Assembly: GCF_003205295.1 (NCBI RefSeq)
Contig: NZ_QJRP01000015.1
Span: 1 to 64,000, forward strand
Origin: Pseudomonas mosselii
Lineage (GTDB): Bacteria > Pseudomonadota > Gammaproteobacteria > Pseudomonadales > Pseudomonadaceae
Length of the DNA stretch: 64,000 nt
Direction: 5' to 3'
Position numbers and translations under genes: made by a program. Position 1 is the first letter of the stretch. Every line of letters begins with the position of its first letter. Under the pieces are notes generated by a model, which saw nothing but the letters and a program-made list of their open reading frames with translations, was not told the DNA's origin and did not search any database. Below, piece by piece: positions 52,015 through 61,467 of this stretch.

Positions 52015-53358
52015 ATGGAACATCGCAATCGCATCAGGACGCTGGGCTCACTGGCACTGCTGGCCGTGGTCGGCAGCAGTGGGGCCCAGGCCGCCGAGGC
52101 TTTCTCGTCGGAATCGAAATGGATGACCGGCGACTGGGGCGGCACCCGCACCGAGTTGCTGGAGAAGGGCTATGACTTCACTCTCGACTACGTCGGCGAG
52201 GTGGCCGGCAACCTGCACGGCGGCTACAACGACGACAAGACCGCGCGCTACAGCGACCAGTTCGCCTTGGGCGCGCACCTGGACCTGGAGAAAATCTTCG
52301 GCTGGAAGGACACCGAGTTCAAGCTGGCAATCACCGAGCGTAGTGGCCGCAACCTGTCCAACGATCGCATCAGCGACCCGCGCGCCGGGCAGTTCAGCTC
52401 GGTACAGGAAGTCTGGGGCCGGGGCCAGACCTGGCGCCTGACCCAGATGTGGATCAAGCAGAAGTACTTCGACGGCGCGCTGGATGTGAAATTCGGCCGC
52501 TTCGGCGAGGGCGAGGACTTCAACAGCTTCCCCTGCGATTTCCAGAACCTGGCGTTCTGCGGCTCGCAGGTGGGCAACTGGGTCGGCGGCATCTGGTACA
52601 ACTGGCCGGTCAGCCAGTGGGCGCTGCGGGTCAAGTACAACATCACCCCGGAATTCTTCGTCCAGGTCGGCGCCTACGAGCAGAACCCGTCGAACCTTGA
52701 GACCGGCAACGGCTTCAAGCTCAGCGGCAGCGGCACCAAGGGCGCGATCCTGCCGGTGGAGGCGGTGTGGTCGCCAAAGGTCAACGGCCTGCCGGGTGAG
52801 TACCGCCTGGGCTACTACTACAGCACCGCCAAGGCCGACGATGTGTATGACGACATCAACGGCAACCCACAGGCGCTGACCGGCGCGGCGTTCAAGTCGC
52901 ACTCCAGCAAGCACGGCTGGTGGGTGGTGGCCCAGCAGCAGGTCACCGCCCATGCCGGCGACGTCAATCGCGGCCTGAGCCTGTTCGCCAACTTCACCGT
53001 GCACGACAAGGCCACCAACGTGGTCGACAACTACCAGCAGGTCGGCCTGGTCTACAAAGGCGCCTTCGATGCCCGGCCCAAGGACGACATCGGCTTCGGC
53101 ATCGCCCGCATCCACGTCAATGACGACGTGAAGAAGCGCGCCGAGCTGCTCAATGCCCAGAGCGGTATCAACGACTACGACAATCCGGGCTTCGTGCCGT
53201 TGCAGCGCACCGAGTACAACGCCGAGCTCTACTACGGCTTCCACGTCACCAACTGGCTGACCGTGCGGCCGAACCTGCAATACATCAAGAGCCCGGGTGG
53301 GGTGGACGATGTCGACAACGCGCTGGTCGCGGGGTTGAAGATTCAGTCGTCATTCTGA
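52015..53358 (+). CDS. oprB: Carbohydrate-selective porin OprB
   Basis: The 447-aa outer-membrane porin gives sugars access to the periplasm. A basic signal peptide ends near residue 26 (SSGAQAAEAF). The mature protein forms a 16-strand barrel ending in Phe (LKIQSSF), as outer-membrane proteins do; KWMTGDWGGTRTELLEKGYD is the OprB family start. The ATG at 52015 was chosen, as the frame to 51973 reads through the A-rich regulatory stretch. It completes the uptake path with GtsABCD. Confidence 0.96.
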   Translation: MEHRNRIRTLGSLALLAVVGSSGAQAAEAFSSESKWMTGDWGGTRTELLEKGYDFTLDYVGEVAGNLHGGYNDDKTARYSDQFALGAHLDLEKIFGWKDTEFKLAITERSGRNLSNDRISDPRAGQFSSVQEVWGRGQTWRLTQMWIKQKYFDGALDVKFGRFGEGEDFNSFPCDFQNLAFCGSQVGNWVGGIWYNWPVSQWALRVKYNITPEFFVQVGAYEQNPSNLETGNGFKLSGSGTKGAILPVEAVWSPKVNGLPGEYRLGYYYSTAKADDVYDDINGNPQALTGAAFKSHSSKHGWWVVAQQQVTAHAGDVNRGLSLFANFTVHDKATNVVDNYQQVGLVYKGAFDARPKDDIGFGIARIHVNDDVKKRAELLNAQSGINDYDNPGFVPLQRTEYNAELYYGFHVTNWLTVRPNLQYIKSPGGVDDVDNALVAGLKIQSSF

Positions 53359-53396
53359 GAAAAATTGTTGTAAATTTACGCCATCCATCTCGACCT

Positions 53397-53429
53397 CCCG
53401 CTAACCACTGGCCAGCAGTGGTTAGCGGG
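53397..53429. other. Perfect 14-bp hairpin after oprB
   Basis: CCCGCTAACCACTG and CAGTGGTTAGCGGG pair without mismatch around a 5-nt loop, 38 bp after the oprB stop. There is no T run on either side, so it is not a normal intrinsic terminator; it may protect the oprB mRNA end. Confidence 0.7.
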
Positions 53430-53476
53430 CACGGAGCGAGACAGCGCTATCTCGAACAACAAAAGAGCTTGGAACC

Positions 53477-54331
53477 ATGCCTGAACATCCGCTACATCGC
53501 TTCTTCACCTCGCAACGGCCCAGGCCGACCTTCGAGTGGGAGCGTTACCAGCAGCGCGATGTGCTGATCATCGACCACCCATGCTGCCAGGCGGTGTTCA
53601 GCCGCCAGGGCGCGCAACTGCTGCATTTCCAGCCGGCCGGCGAGAAGCCCTGGCTGTGGTGCGCCGAGCAGTGGCCGCAAGTGGGCGCCATCCGCGGTGG
53701 CGTGCCGGTGTGCTGGCCGTGGTATGGCCGTCATCCCAGCGAGGACCTGTGGCCGGCCCACGGCTGGGCGCGCCTGCTGGACTGGAAGCTGGTGGACAGC
53801 CTTGAGGATGAGCGGGGCGTGACCCTGAAGTGGCGCCTGGACCTGTGCGACTGGCAGGTCGACCTGCACGCCCGGCTCGGTGCCAGCATGGAGCTGAGCC
53901 TGAGCACCGAGCACCAGGACAGCGAGCCCTGCCAGCTGAGCCATGCGCTGCTGGCCTACTGGCGGATCAGCGACGTGTCGAAGATAGCGCTGTCCGGGCT
54001 CGAGGATATCCAAGGCTACGATCGCCTCAATCGCCAGGCCTGCCGCGAGGACGGCGCGCTGACCCTCAAGGGCGGCTGCCAGAAGGTCTATCCCGGCACA
54101 CCCCGTGTGCAGTTGCAGGACCCGGCCTGGCAGCGCGAGCTGTGCATCGACACCGGCGACAGCGACGACACCGTGGTCTGGCATCCGGGCAATCGCCCGT
54201 TGATGGGTGTGACCGGGCGCGAATGCCAGGGCTTCGTCTGCGTCGAGGCGGCCAGCGGCAGTGGCGAGGGCCTGAGCCTGGCGCCGGGGGAGCGGGCGCA
54301 CCTGCGGCTGCAGGCGCACCGGCTCAGCTGA
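53477..54331 (+). CDS. Hexose-6-phosphate mutarotase (YeaD-like aldose 1-epimerase)
   Basis: The 284-aa protein is a galactose-mutarotase-fold enzyme of the D-hexose-6-phosphate epimerase branch (like YeaD). It interconverts alpha and beta anomers of glucose 6-phosphate or related sugars. Seen: [20 protein letters not shown] and the conserved C-terminal Glu region (GFVCVEAAS). It lies between oprB and hexR, and its end overlaps the hexR end by 8 bp on opposite strands. Its place between transport and zwf suits supply of the anomer Zwf uses. Confidence 0.9.
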   Translation: MPEHPLHRFFTSQRPRPTFEWERYQQRDVLIIDHPCCQAVFSRQGAQLLHFQPAGEKPWLWCAEQWPQVGAIRGGVPVCWPWYGRHPSEDLWPAHGWARLLDWKLVDSLEDERGVTLKWRLDLCDWQVDLHARLGASMELSLSTEHQDSEPCQLSHALLAYWRISDVSKIALSGLEDIQGYDRLNRQACREDGALTLKGGCQKVYPGTPRVQLQDPAWQRELCIDTGDSDDTVVWHPGNRPLMGVTGRECQGFVCVEAASGSGEGLSLAPGERAHLRLQAHRLS

Positions 54332-55196
54332 GGTCGTCGTCCTCGATCGGGTAGCGGCTGGCGTTGAGGCTTTCCTTGATCTTGCGCAGGTGCGGCTGGA
54401 AGTCCACGCCACGGCGCAGGGTCATGCCGGTGGCGAGCACGTCGAGCACGGTGAGCTGGATGATTCGCGAGGTCATCGGCATGTAGATGTCGGTGTCTTC
54501 CGGCAGCGGGATGTGCAGGCTCAGGCTGCAGGCCTGGGCCAGGGGCGAGCCGGCGGCGGTCAGGCCGAGCACCGAGGCGCCGTTTTCCCGGGCCAGGCGC
54601 GCCACCTCGACCAGTTCGCGGGTGCGCCCGGTGTAGGAGATGATCACGAACAGATCGCCGGTGTGGGCCACCGAGGCCAGCATGCGCTGCATCAGCACAT
54701 CGGCGTGGGCCGACACGGCAAGGTTGAAGCGGAAGAACTTGTGCTGGGCATCGAGGGCCACGGGGGCCGAGGCGCCGAGGCCGAAGAAGTGGATCTGCCG
54801 GGCCTGGATCATCATGTCCACGGCGCGGCTGACCTGCTGCGGGTCGAGCGCCTGGCAGGCGCTGTCCAGCGAGGCGATGGCGCTGCCGAAGATCTTCTGG
54901 GTGTAGGCGGCCGGATCGTCGTCGGCCTCTACCGCGCGGCTGACATAGGCGGCGCCGCTGGCCAGGCTCTGCGCCAGTTGCAGCTTGAGCTCGGGGTAGC
55001 CGCTGACGCCGAACGAGCGACAGAAGCGGTTGACCGTCGGTTCGCTGACCTTGGCCGCCTGGGCCAGGGCGGCGATGCTGAAGCGGGTGGCCTGTTGCGG
55101 GTTGAGCAGGATGACTTCGGCGACTTTGCGTTCGGCCTTGTTCAGCTCGTCGAGGCGGCCCTGGATCTGTTCCAGGAGGTTGCGCACGCGGTCCAT
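54324..55196 (-). CDS. hexR: Transcriptional repressor HexR
   Basis: The 290-aa RpiR-family repressor has an N-terminal helix-turn-helix ([20 protein letters not shown], about residues 43-62) and a C-terminal SIS sugar-phosphate domain (residues ~125-260). In P. putida it senses KDPG and represses zwf, edd and gap. It is divergent from zwf, across a region with a HexR-type site. The start is ATG 55196; the frame to 55265 is not supported. It converges on the mutarotase gene. Confidence 0.96.
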   Translation of the reverse strand: MDRVRNLLEQIQGRLDELNKAERKVAEVILLNPQQATRFSIAALAQAAKVSEPTVNRFCRSFGVSGYPELKLQLAQSLASGAAYVSRAVEADDDPAAYTQKIFGSAIASLDSACQALDPQQVSRAVDMMIQARQIHFFGLGASAPVALDAQHKFFRFNLAVSAHADVLMQRMLASVAHTGDLFVIISYTGRTRELVEVARLARENGASVLGLTAAGSPLAQACSLSLHIPLPEDTDIYMPMTSRIIQLTVLDVLATGMTLRRGVDFQPHLRKIKESLNASRYPIEDDDLS

Positions 55197-55295
55197 GGTG
55201 TGTCCTTGGGTCGGGAAGCAGGCTTTTTGCGGTGGCGTGTATCGTACTGTCGGTAAGATTGTCACACCACTTGTCTGTAATGGCTGTATTCGATG

Positions 55296-55312
55296 TTGTG
55301 GTTTTTACTACA
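55296..55312. promoter_or_regulatory. HexR operator, zwf
   Basis: TTGTGGTTTTTACTACA is an imperfect dyad (TGTGGT/ACTACA) resembling the HexR pattern, 67-83 bp upstream of zwf. It fits less well than the gap/edd sites. Confidence 0.65.
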
Positions 55313-55378
55313 TTAACCCTTGAAAAGCAGGGTTGAAACCGGTATTCCTAGTCCAACATTTATAAAAGAACCAACATC

Positions 55379-56848
55379 ATGGCTGCGATCAGTGTCGAAC
55401 CCTGCACCTTCGCCCTCTTTGGCGCCCTCGGCGACCTGGCGTTGCGCAAGCTGTTTCCCGCGCTCTACCAGCTCGACCGCGCCGACCTCCTGCACCCGGA
55501 CACCCGCCTGCTGGCCCTGGCCCGCGAGCCGGGCAGCGTGCAGGAGCACCTGGACAACATCGAAGCTCATCTGCGCCGGCATGTGCCGGAGGCCGAGATC
55601 GATGCCACTTCCCTGGGGCGCTTCCTCGGGCGCCTGAGCTACCTGCACCTGGACTTCGTCGAGCCCGAGGGCTACCAGGCCCTGGCCGAACAGGCGCCGG
55701 GCGGGCAGCCGCTGATCGCCTACTTTGCCACGGCGGCGGCGGTCTACGGCGCGATCTGCGAGAACCTCGACAAGGCCGGCCTGGCGTCGCGTACCCGGGT
55801 GGTGCTGGAAAAGCCCATCGGCCATGACCTGGAGTCGTCGCGCCGGGTCAACGACGCCGTGGCGCGGTTCTTCCCCGAGAGCCGGGTCTACCGCATCGAC
55901 CACTACCTGGGCAAGGAAACGGTGCAGAACCTGATCGCCTTGCGCTTTGCCAACAGCCTGTTCGAAACCCAGTGGAACCAGAATTCCATCTCCCATGTGG
56001 AGATAACCGTTGCCGAGAAGGTCGGCATCGAGGGCCGCTGGGGTTACTTCGACAAGGCCGGCCAGCTGCGCGACATGATCCAGAATCACCTGTTGCAACT
56101 GCTCTGCCTGATCGCCATGGACCCGCCCAGCGACCTGTCGGCCGACAGCATCCGCGACGAGAAGGTCAAGGTGCTCAAGGCACTGGCACCGATCACCGGC
56201 GAAGGCCTGAGCACCCATGTGGTGCGCGGCCAGTACATTGCCGGCTTCAGCGACGGCAAGCCGGTGCCGGGCTACCTGGAAGAGGACAACGCCAACGCCC
56301 AGAGCGACACCGAGACCTTCGTCGCCCTGCGCGCCGATATCCGCAACTGGCGCTGGTCGGGCGTGCCGTTCTACCTGCGCACCGGCAAGCGCATGCCGCA
56401 GAAGCTGTCGCAGATCGTCATTCATTTCAAGGAAACCCCGCACTACATCTTCGCCCCGGAACAGCGTTTGCAGATCGGCAACAAGCTGATCATCCGCCTG
56501 CAGCCGGACGAAGGCATTTCGCTGCGGGTGATGACCAAGGAGCAGGGCCTGGACAAGGGCATGCAGCTGCGCAGCGGCCCGTTGCAGCTGAATTTCTCCG
56601 ACACCTGGCGCAGCGCGCGGATTCCGGACGCCTACGAGCGTCTGCTGCTGGAAGTGATGCGCGGCAACCAGAACCTGTTCGTGCGCAAGGACGAGATCGA
56701 ATACGCCTGGAAATGGTGCGATCAGCTGATCGCCGGCTGGAAGGCCAGCGGTGACGCGCCCAAGCCCTATGCGGCCGGCTCCTGGGGGCCGATGAGCTCG
56801 ATTGCATTGATCACTCGCGATGGGAGGGCCTGGTATGGCGATATCTGA
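55379..56848 (+). CDS. zwf: Glucose-6-phosphate 1-dehydrogenase
   Basis: The 489-aa enzyme oxidises glucose 6-phosphate to 6-phosphogluconolactone. The dinucleotide motif is [15 protein letters not shown] (residues 11-25), and the active-site motif RIDHYLGKE lies at about 172-180. It starts the zwf-pgl-eda operon; pgl overlaps its end by 14 bp. ATG 55379 is preceded by a purine-rich stretch. It is repressed by HexR, from the divergent gene. Confidence 0.97.
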   Translation: MAAISVEPCTFALFGALGDLALRKLFPALYQLDRADLLHPDTRLLALAREPGSVQEHLDNIEAHLRRHVPEAEIDATSLGRFLGRLSYLHLDFVEPEGYQALAEQAPGGQPLIAYFATAAAVYGAICENLDKAGLASRTRVVLEKPIGHDLESSRRVNDAVARFFPESRVYRIDHYLGKETVQNLIALRFANSLFETQWNQNSISHVEITVAEKVGIEGRWGYFDKAGQLRDMIQNHLLQLLCLIAMDPPSDLSADSIRDEKVKVLKALAPITGEGLSTHVVRGQYIAGFSDGKPVPGYLEEDNANAQSDTETFVALRADIRNWRWSGVPFYLRTGKRMPQKLSQIVIHFKETPHYIFAPEQRLQIGNKLIIRLQPDEGISLRVMTKEQGLDKGMQLRSGPLQLNFSDTWRSARIPDAYERLLLEVMRGNQNLFVRKDEIEYAWKWCDQLIAGWKASGDAPKPYAAGSWGPMSSIALITRDGRAWYGDI

Positions 56849-57548
56849 ACTGCAACTGCCGGCGACGGTGAAGGCGCATCAGTTGGCTGATGCGAAAACC
56901 CTGGCGGCAACCCTGGCCCATGATGTGGCCGAGCGCCTGCGCCAGGCCATCGCCAGCAAGGGCCAGGCCTGCGTGGTACTGTCCGGCGGCCGCAGCCCGG
57001 TGCCGTTTCTCGAGAAACTGGCGGCAGAGGTGCTGGACTGGTCGAAGGTCACCGTGAGCCTGGCGGACGAACGCTGGGTGCCGGTGGCGCACGACGACAG
57101 CAACGCCGGCCTGCTGGCCCGCCACCTGTTCAAGGGCGCGGCGGCCAAGGCGCGTTTCATCGGCCTGTACCAGAGCGCCGCGACCCTGGAGGCCGCCGCC
57201 GAGCAGGCCGACCAGGTGCTCGCCGACCTGCCGCCGATCGATGTGCTGGTGCTGGGCATGGGCGATGACGGCCACACGGCCTCGCTGTTCCCGGCCAGCC
57301 CCAACCTGCGCCAGGGCCTGGCCAAGGTCGGCGAGCGTCGCTGCCTGCCGATGCTGGCGCCGAGCGTGCCGCACCAGCGCCTGAGCATGACCCGCGCGCT
57401 GCTGGCCAGCGCCGGCTTCATCGCCCTGTCCGTGCAAGGCGCGGGCAAGCTCGCCACCCTGCATGCCGCCCTGGCAGCAGAAGACCCAACCGAAATGCCG
57501 ATTCGCGCCTTTCTTCACGACCCCCTGGACATCTACTGGTGCCCATGA
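56835..57548 (+). CDS. pgl: 6-phosphogluconolactonase
   Basis: The 237-aa enzyme hydrolyses 6-phosphogluconolactone to 6-phosphogluconate. The family motifs [25 protein letters not shown] and [13 protein letters not shown] are present. It begins within the end of zwf (14-bp overlap) and is followed by eda, 17 bp away. Length is normal. Confidence 0.96.
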   Translation: MAISELQLPATVKAHQLADAKTLAATLAHDVAERLRQAIASKGQACVVLSGGRSPVPFLEKLAAEVLDWSKVTVSLADERWVPVAHDDSNAGLLARHLFKGAAAKARFIGLYQSAATLEAAAEQADQVLADLPPIDVLVLGMGDDGHTASLFPASPNLRQGLAKVGERRCLPMLAPSVPHQRLSMTRALLASAGFIALSVQGAGKLATLHAALAAEDPTEMPIRAFLHDPLDIYWCP

Positions 57549-57565
57549 GCCAAGGACCCATTGTC

Positions 57566-58240
57566 ATGACCACCCTCGAACGCCCACAGCCTTTGCTCTC
57601 GATGGCCGACAAAGCCGCGCGGATCGACGCGATCTGCGACAAGGCGCGCATCCTGCCGGTGATCACCATCGCCCGTGAGGAAGACATCCTGCCCCTGGCC
57701 GATGCACTGGCCGCCGGCGGCATCCGCACCCTGGAAGTGACCCTGCGCTCGCAGCACGGGCTGAAGGCCATCCAGGTACTGCGTGAGCAACGTCCGGAGC
57801 TGTGCGTCGGTGCCGGTACCGTGCTCGACCGTGACATGTTCGCCGCCGTCGAGGCCGCAGGCGCGCAGTTCGTCGTTACCCCAGGCATCACCCAGGACAT
57901 TCTCGAAGCGGGCGTGGACAGCGACATTCCGCTGCTGCCGGGCATCAGCACGCCGTCCGAGATCATGATGGGCTATGCCCTGGGCTACCGTCGCTTCAAG
58001 CTGTTCCCGGCGGAGATCAGCGGTGGCGTGGCGGCGATCAAGGCCTTTGCCGGCCCGTTCGGCGACATTCGCTTCTGCCCGACCGGCGGGGTGAACCCGG
58101 CCAATGTGCGCAACTACATGGCCCTGCCCAATGTGATGTGCGTGGGCGGCACCTGGATGCTCGACAGCAGCTGGATCAAGAACGGCGACTGGGCGCGGAT
58201 CGAGGCGTGCAGCGCCGAGGCGATGGCGCTGCTGGACTGA
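57566..58240 (+). CDS. eda: KDPG aldolase
   Basis: The 224-aa class I aldolase splits KDPG into pyruvate and glyceraldehyde 3-phosphate. The Schiff-base lysine is Lys145 in GYRRFKLFPAEISGG, and the Glu of ITIAREEDILPLADAL is the catalytic acid/base. I take ATG 57566, with AAGGA 8 nt upstream; ATG 57545 would add seven residues. A strong terminator follows and closes zwf-pgl-eda. Confidence 0.96.
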   Translation: MTTLERPQPLLSMADKAARIDAICDKARILPVITIAREEDILPLADALAAGGIRTLEVTLRSQHGLKAIQVLREQRPELCVGAGTVLDRDMFAAVEAAGAQFVVTPGITQDILEAGVDSDIPLLPGISTPSEIMMGYALGYRRFKLFPAEISGGVAAIKAFAGPFGDIRFCPTGGVNPANVRNYMALPNVMCVGGTWMLDSSWIKNGDWARIEACSAEAMALLD

Positions 58241-58269
58241 CAGATTTCGTTGTGTGCTACACGGCTTGT

Positions 58270-58298
58270 GGGGCGCTTGGTCGGCGCCCCTTTTTTTT
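58270..58298 (+). terminator. zwf-pgl-eda terminator
   Basis: GGGGCGC and GCGCCCC stem with a 7-nt loop, then eight Ts, 30 bp after eda. Confidence 0.95.
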
Positions 58299-58341
58299 GC
58301 CTGGAGTTGCGCCTTGCAGGGTGGCCGGAGTTCACGCATCT

Positions 58342-58464
58342 CCCTGTGGGAGCGGCCTTGTGTCGCGAAAGGGCCGCAAGGCGGCCCCAGCGATCTTTGC
58401 ATGAGAGCTGAAATCCTGGGGCCGCTGCGCGCCCCTTTCGCGACACAAGGCCGCTCCCACAGGG
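58342..58464. repeat. REP palindrome pair (GCGGCCTTGTGTCGCG class)
   Basis: Inverted REP units (CCTGTGGGAGCGGCCTTG and its complement) lie between the eda and leuA terminators. Confidence 0.9.
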
Positions 58465-58499
58465 GGGATGCAAGGCAAATGGGGTTGCCTGCAACAGGC

Positions 58500-58530
58500 A
58501 AAAAAAGCCCGCATCACGGATGCGGGCTTC
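58500..58530 (-). terminator. leuA terminator
   Basis: GCCCGCAT/ATGCGGGC stem with a 5-nt loop; on the minus strand it is followed by seven Ts, just after the leuA stop. Confidence 0.93.
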
Positions 58531-58546
58531 GTTCATCGGCGATGGC

Positions 58547-60220
58547 TTACGCTGCTTTCGCCTGCTGCTGGCTCAGCGACCGGTTCAGCGCGCTGAACAG
58601 CGCCTTGAAGCTGGCGGTGGTGATGTTCTCGTCGATGCCCACGCCGTGCACCGGACGCCCGCCGGCCACGCGCAGCTCGATGTACGCCGCCGCCTTGGCG
58701 TTGGTGCCGGCACCGATGGCGTGCTCGTTGTAGTCCATGATCTCCACGCTGACCGGCAGGCCGGCGACCAGCGCTTCCAGGGCGCCGTTGCCTTTACCGT
58801 GCCAGTGCAGGGTGGTCTCGCCTTCACCGGAGACTTCCACCTGCACGTGGCTGCTGCCGTTCTCTTCCTGCAGGCGGTGGCTGACCAGCGCATACGGCGC
58901 ATTGGCCTGGAGGTATTCCTTCTGCAGCAGCTTGTAGATCTGCTCGGCGGTCATTTCCAGGCCGAGACGGTCGGTCTCGCCCTGGACCACCTGGCTGAAC
59001 TCGATCTGCATGCGGCGCGGCAGGCTGATGCCGTACTCCTGCTCGAGCAGGTAGGTGATGCCACCTTTGCCCGACTGGCTGTTGACGCGGATCACCGCCT
59101 CGTAGCTGCGGCCGATGTCGGCCGGGTCGATCGGCAGGTACGGCACTTCCCACAGTTCGCCTTCCTGCTGCTTGGTGAAGCCCTTGCGGATGGCGTCCTG
59201 GTGCGAGCCGGAGAAGGCGGTGTGGACCAGATCGCCGACGTACGGGTGGCGTGGGTGTACCGGCAGCTGGTTGCACTCTTCGACGACCTTGCGCACGCCG
59301 TCGATGTCGGAGAAGTCCAGTTGCGGGTCGATGCCCTGGGTGTAGAGGTTCAGCGCCAGGGTCACCAGGTCGACGTTGCCGGTGCGCTCGCCGTTGCCGA
59401 ACAGGCAGCCTTCGGCGCGGTCGGCGCCGGCCATAAGGCCCAGCTCGGTGGCGGCGATGCCGGTGCCACGGTCATTGTGGGTGTGCAGGCTGATGATCAC
59501 GCTGTCGCGACGGTTGATGTTACGGCAGAACCATTCGATCTGGTCGGCGTAGACGTTCGGCGTGGCGACTTCGACGGTGGCCGGCAGGTTGAGGATGATC
59601 TTGTGCTCGGGGGTCGGGTTCCACACCTCGATCACCGCGTCGCACACTTCCTTGGCGAACTCCAGTTCGGTGGCGCTGAAGGTTTCCGGCGAGTACTGGA
59701 AAGTCCACTGGGTGTTCGGCTGCTGCGCGGCGTACTTGACGAACAGCTTGGCGGCGTTGACCGCGATGTCCTTCACGCCCTGCTTGTCCTGGTTGAAGAC
59801 GATGCGGCGGAACGACGGGCAGGTGGCGTTGTACAGGTGCACGATGGCCTTCTTGGCCCCGCGCAGGGATTCGAAGGTACGGGCGATCAGGTCTTCACGG
59901 GCCTGGGTCAGCACCTGGATGGTGGTGTCGTCCGGGATGTGTCCGTCTTCGATCAGGGTGCGCACGAAGTCGAAGTCGGTCTGCGAGGCCGACGGGAACG
60001 AGGCTTCGATTTCCTTCACGCCCACCTGCACCAAGGTCTTCCAGAACCGCAGCTTCTTCTCCGAGTCCATCGGCTCGATCAGCGACTGGTTGCCATCACG
60101 CAGGTCGGAACTGCACCAGATCGGCGCCTGGGTGATGGTCTTCGACGGCCAGGTACGGTCGGGCAGGTCGATGGTCGGGAACGCGCGGTACTTCTTCGAT
60201 GGGTCTTTGAGCATGGTCAT
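58547..60220 (-). CDS. leuA: 2-isopropylmalate synthase
   Basis: The 557-aa enzyme condenses acetyl-CoA with 2-ketoisovalerate, the first step of leucine synthesis. It is of the long LeuA type: a catalytic HMGL barrel ([20 protein letters not shown], then the metal motif HTHNDRGTG) and a C-terminal regulatory domain for leucine feedback (about residues 430-550). The start is ATG 60220 with AAGGA 8 nt upstream. It is monocistronic, with its own terminator, and is preceded by a possible leader peptide. Confidence 0.97.
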   Translation of the reverse strand: MTMLKDPSKKYRAFPTIDLPDRTWPSKTITQAPIWCSSDLRDGNQSLIEPMDSEKKLRFWKTLVQVGVKEIEASFPSASQTDFDFVRTLIEDGHIPDDTTIQVLTQAREDLIARTFESLRGAKKAIVHLYNATCPSFRRIVFNQDKQGVKDIAVNAAKLFVKYAAQQPNTQWTFQYSPETFSATELEFAKEVCDAVIEVWNPTPEHKIILNLPATVEVATPNVYADQIEWFCRNINRRDSVIISLHTHNDRGTGIAATELGLMAGADRAEGCLFGNGERTGNVDLVTLALNLYTQGIDPQLDFSDIDGVRKVVEECNQLPVHPRHPYVGDLVHTAFSGSHQDAIRKGFTKQQEGELWEVPYLPIDPADIGRSYEAVIRVNSQSGKGGITYLLEQEYGISLPRRMQIEFSQVVQGETDRLGLEMTAEQIYKLLQKEYLQANAPYALVSHRLQEENGSSHVQVEVSGEGETTLHWHGKGNGALEALVAGLPVSVEIMDYNEHAIGAGTNAKAAAYIELRVAGGRPVHGVGIDENITTASFKALFSALNRSLSQQQAKAA

Positions 60221-60296
60221 GAAAGCAATCCTTTTATGTGCGGCCGTGATCGGGCCTGCCAAACGAAAACGAGAGAAAAAGGCGAGGCGACGCGAT

Positions 60297-60368
60297 TCAC
60301 CCTGGTAGTCGGGCGCTGACCAGGCAGAGGCTGCGATGTTGTCGGAGCAAGGTGCTGAAGATGTTCAT
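60297..60368 (-). CDS. Possible leuA leader peptide
   Basis: A 23-codon frame (start [17 protein letters not shown]) lies 76 bp upstream of leuA. It contains five Leu codons, including rare CTA and TTG, among Arg-rich sequence, and its later part forms a hairpin CCTGGT/ACCAGG. An AGGG site is 8 nt before its ATG. It resembles an amino acid biosynthesis leader, but no clear attenuator terminator is seen. Confidence 0.4.
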   Translation of the reverse strand: MNIFSTLLRQHRSLCLVSARLPG

Positions 60369-60538
60369 AGGCTCAACCCTAACCAGTGGGTTGGGGGATG
60401 GCAAGCACTGCGGGGAAATTGAGAGAAATGCTTAAAAAATGCTATTAGGCGAGATTTTATTGCCGATATTTACGGCATGATTATTTGTTTTTGCGCAGTA
60501 TTTCGATGGCGCAACTAAAAGGGATTGATGTTGGCCGT

Positions 60539-60620
60539 GCCGGCCTCTTCGCGGGTCAACCCGCTCCCACAGGTACAGCGCAATTCCTGTGGGAGCGGGT
60601 TTACCCGCGAAGAGGCCGGC
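60539..60620. repeat. REP palindrome pair (GGGTTTACCCGCGAA class)
   Basis: Inverted units GCCGGCCTCTTCGCGGGT and its complement have one mismatch; they lie between leuA and the M23 peptidase gene. Confidence 0.88.
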
Positions 60621-60636
60621 CCAGATGGCACAGGTC

Positions 60637-61464
60637 TCAGGGCTGGAACGCGCCGATGAAGATCGCCGGATCCACCCGCGCATCGTTGAGGCTGACGTTC
60701 CAGTGCATGTGCGGCCCGGTGGCCCGGCCGGTGGAGCCCACGCGGCCGACCACCTCGCCACGGCGCAGTACCTGCCCTGGTTTCACGTCGATCTTCGACA
60801 TGTGGCAGAACATGCTGATGAAGCCCTGGCCATGGTCGACGAATACCGTGCGGCCATTGAAGAAGTAGTCGCCCACCAGGATCACCTTGCCATTGGCCGG
60901 GGTCTTGATCGGCGTGCCGGCCGGCACGGCGAAGTCCAGGCCGGCGTGGGGGTTGCGTTCCTCGCCGTTGAAGAAGCGGCGCACGCCGAACTTGCTCGAC
61001 AGCGGGCCGTTGACCGGCTTGTCGAGGATCAGGTTGCTCGGCAGGGTCGGGCTGAAACTGCGGTAGGCCTTGACCTGCTCGGCCAGCTCGCGGTCGATGC
61101 GCTTGAGGTCCTCGGGCTCGGGGTTGACCTGGCGCTTGTTCTTCAGGGTGATGTGCTGCTCGGGGTACTTCTTGCTGCCCACGCTGAAAGGAATGCTGCG
61201 CCCGCCCTGGGTGAGCACGGCGCTGCCGGGCTTCTGGGTGAGGGGGATGCCGACGATGGCCAGCCAGTTGTCCTGTTCCTTCACCACCAGCACCGGCTTG
61301 CCGTCGAAGCGGGCCGTGGGGGCGCTAGTGGAGGGGCCCAGGTCGATCACGGCCACGCCGCCGGGTACCGGCTTGTCGAGGGTACGGGTGATGTAGCTGG
61401 CCTGGGCCGCGGTGAGCGGCAGCAACAGGGCAAGGGCGAGCAGGGGCGCGAACAGGCGGGGCAT
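60637..61464 (-). CDS. M23 family metallopeptidase (LytM-like)
   Basis: The 275-aa exported protein has a signal peptide (residues 1-22, ending TAAQA), an N-terminal M23-associated domain (about 25-115) and a C-terminal LytM domain. The zinc ligands are His and Asp in NPHAGLDFAVPAGTPI and His in GPHMHWNVSLN; the HxH motif is complete, so it should be an active murein endopeptidase. It follows xseA by only 3 bp, so the two are co-transcribed. Confidence 0.93.
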   Translation of the reverse strand: MPRLFAPLLALALLLPLTAAQASYITRTLDKPVPGGVAVIDLGPSTSAPTARFDGKPVLVVKEQDNWLAIVGIPLTQKPGSAVLTQGGRSIPFSVGSKKYPEQHITLKNKRQVNPEPEDLKRIDRELAEQVKAYRSFSPTLPSNLILDKPVNGPLSSKFGVRRFFNGEERNPHAGLDFAVPAGTPIKTPANGKVILVGDYFFNGRTVFVDHGQGFISMFCHMSKIDVKPGQVLRRGEVVGRVGSTGRATGPHMHWNVSLNDARVDPAIFIGAFQP

Positions 61465-61467
61465 GTG

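Larger units (their letters stand above)
60221..60636. other. leuA leader and AT-rich intergenic region
   Basis: From leuA outward it holds the leader-like frame (60297-60368), a candidate promoter (TTGCCA, 17 bp, TAGGGT on the minus strand near 60376-60404), an AT-rich stretch at 60420-60500, and a REP pair. There is no other gene. Confidence 0.5.
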
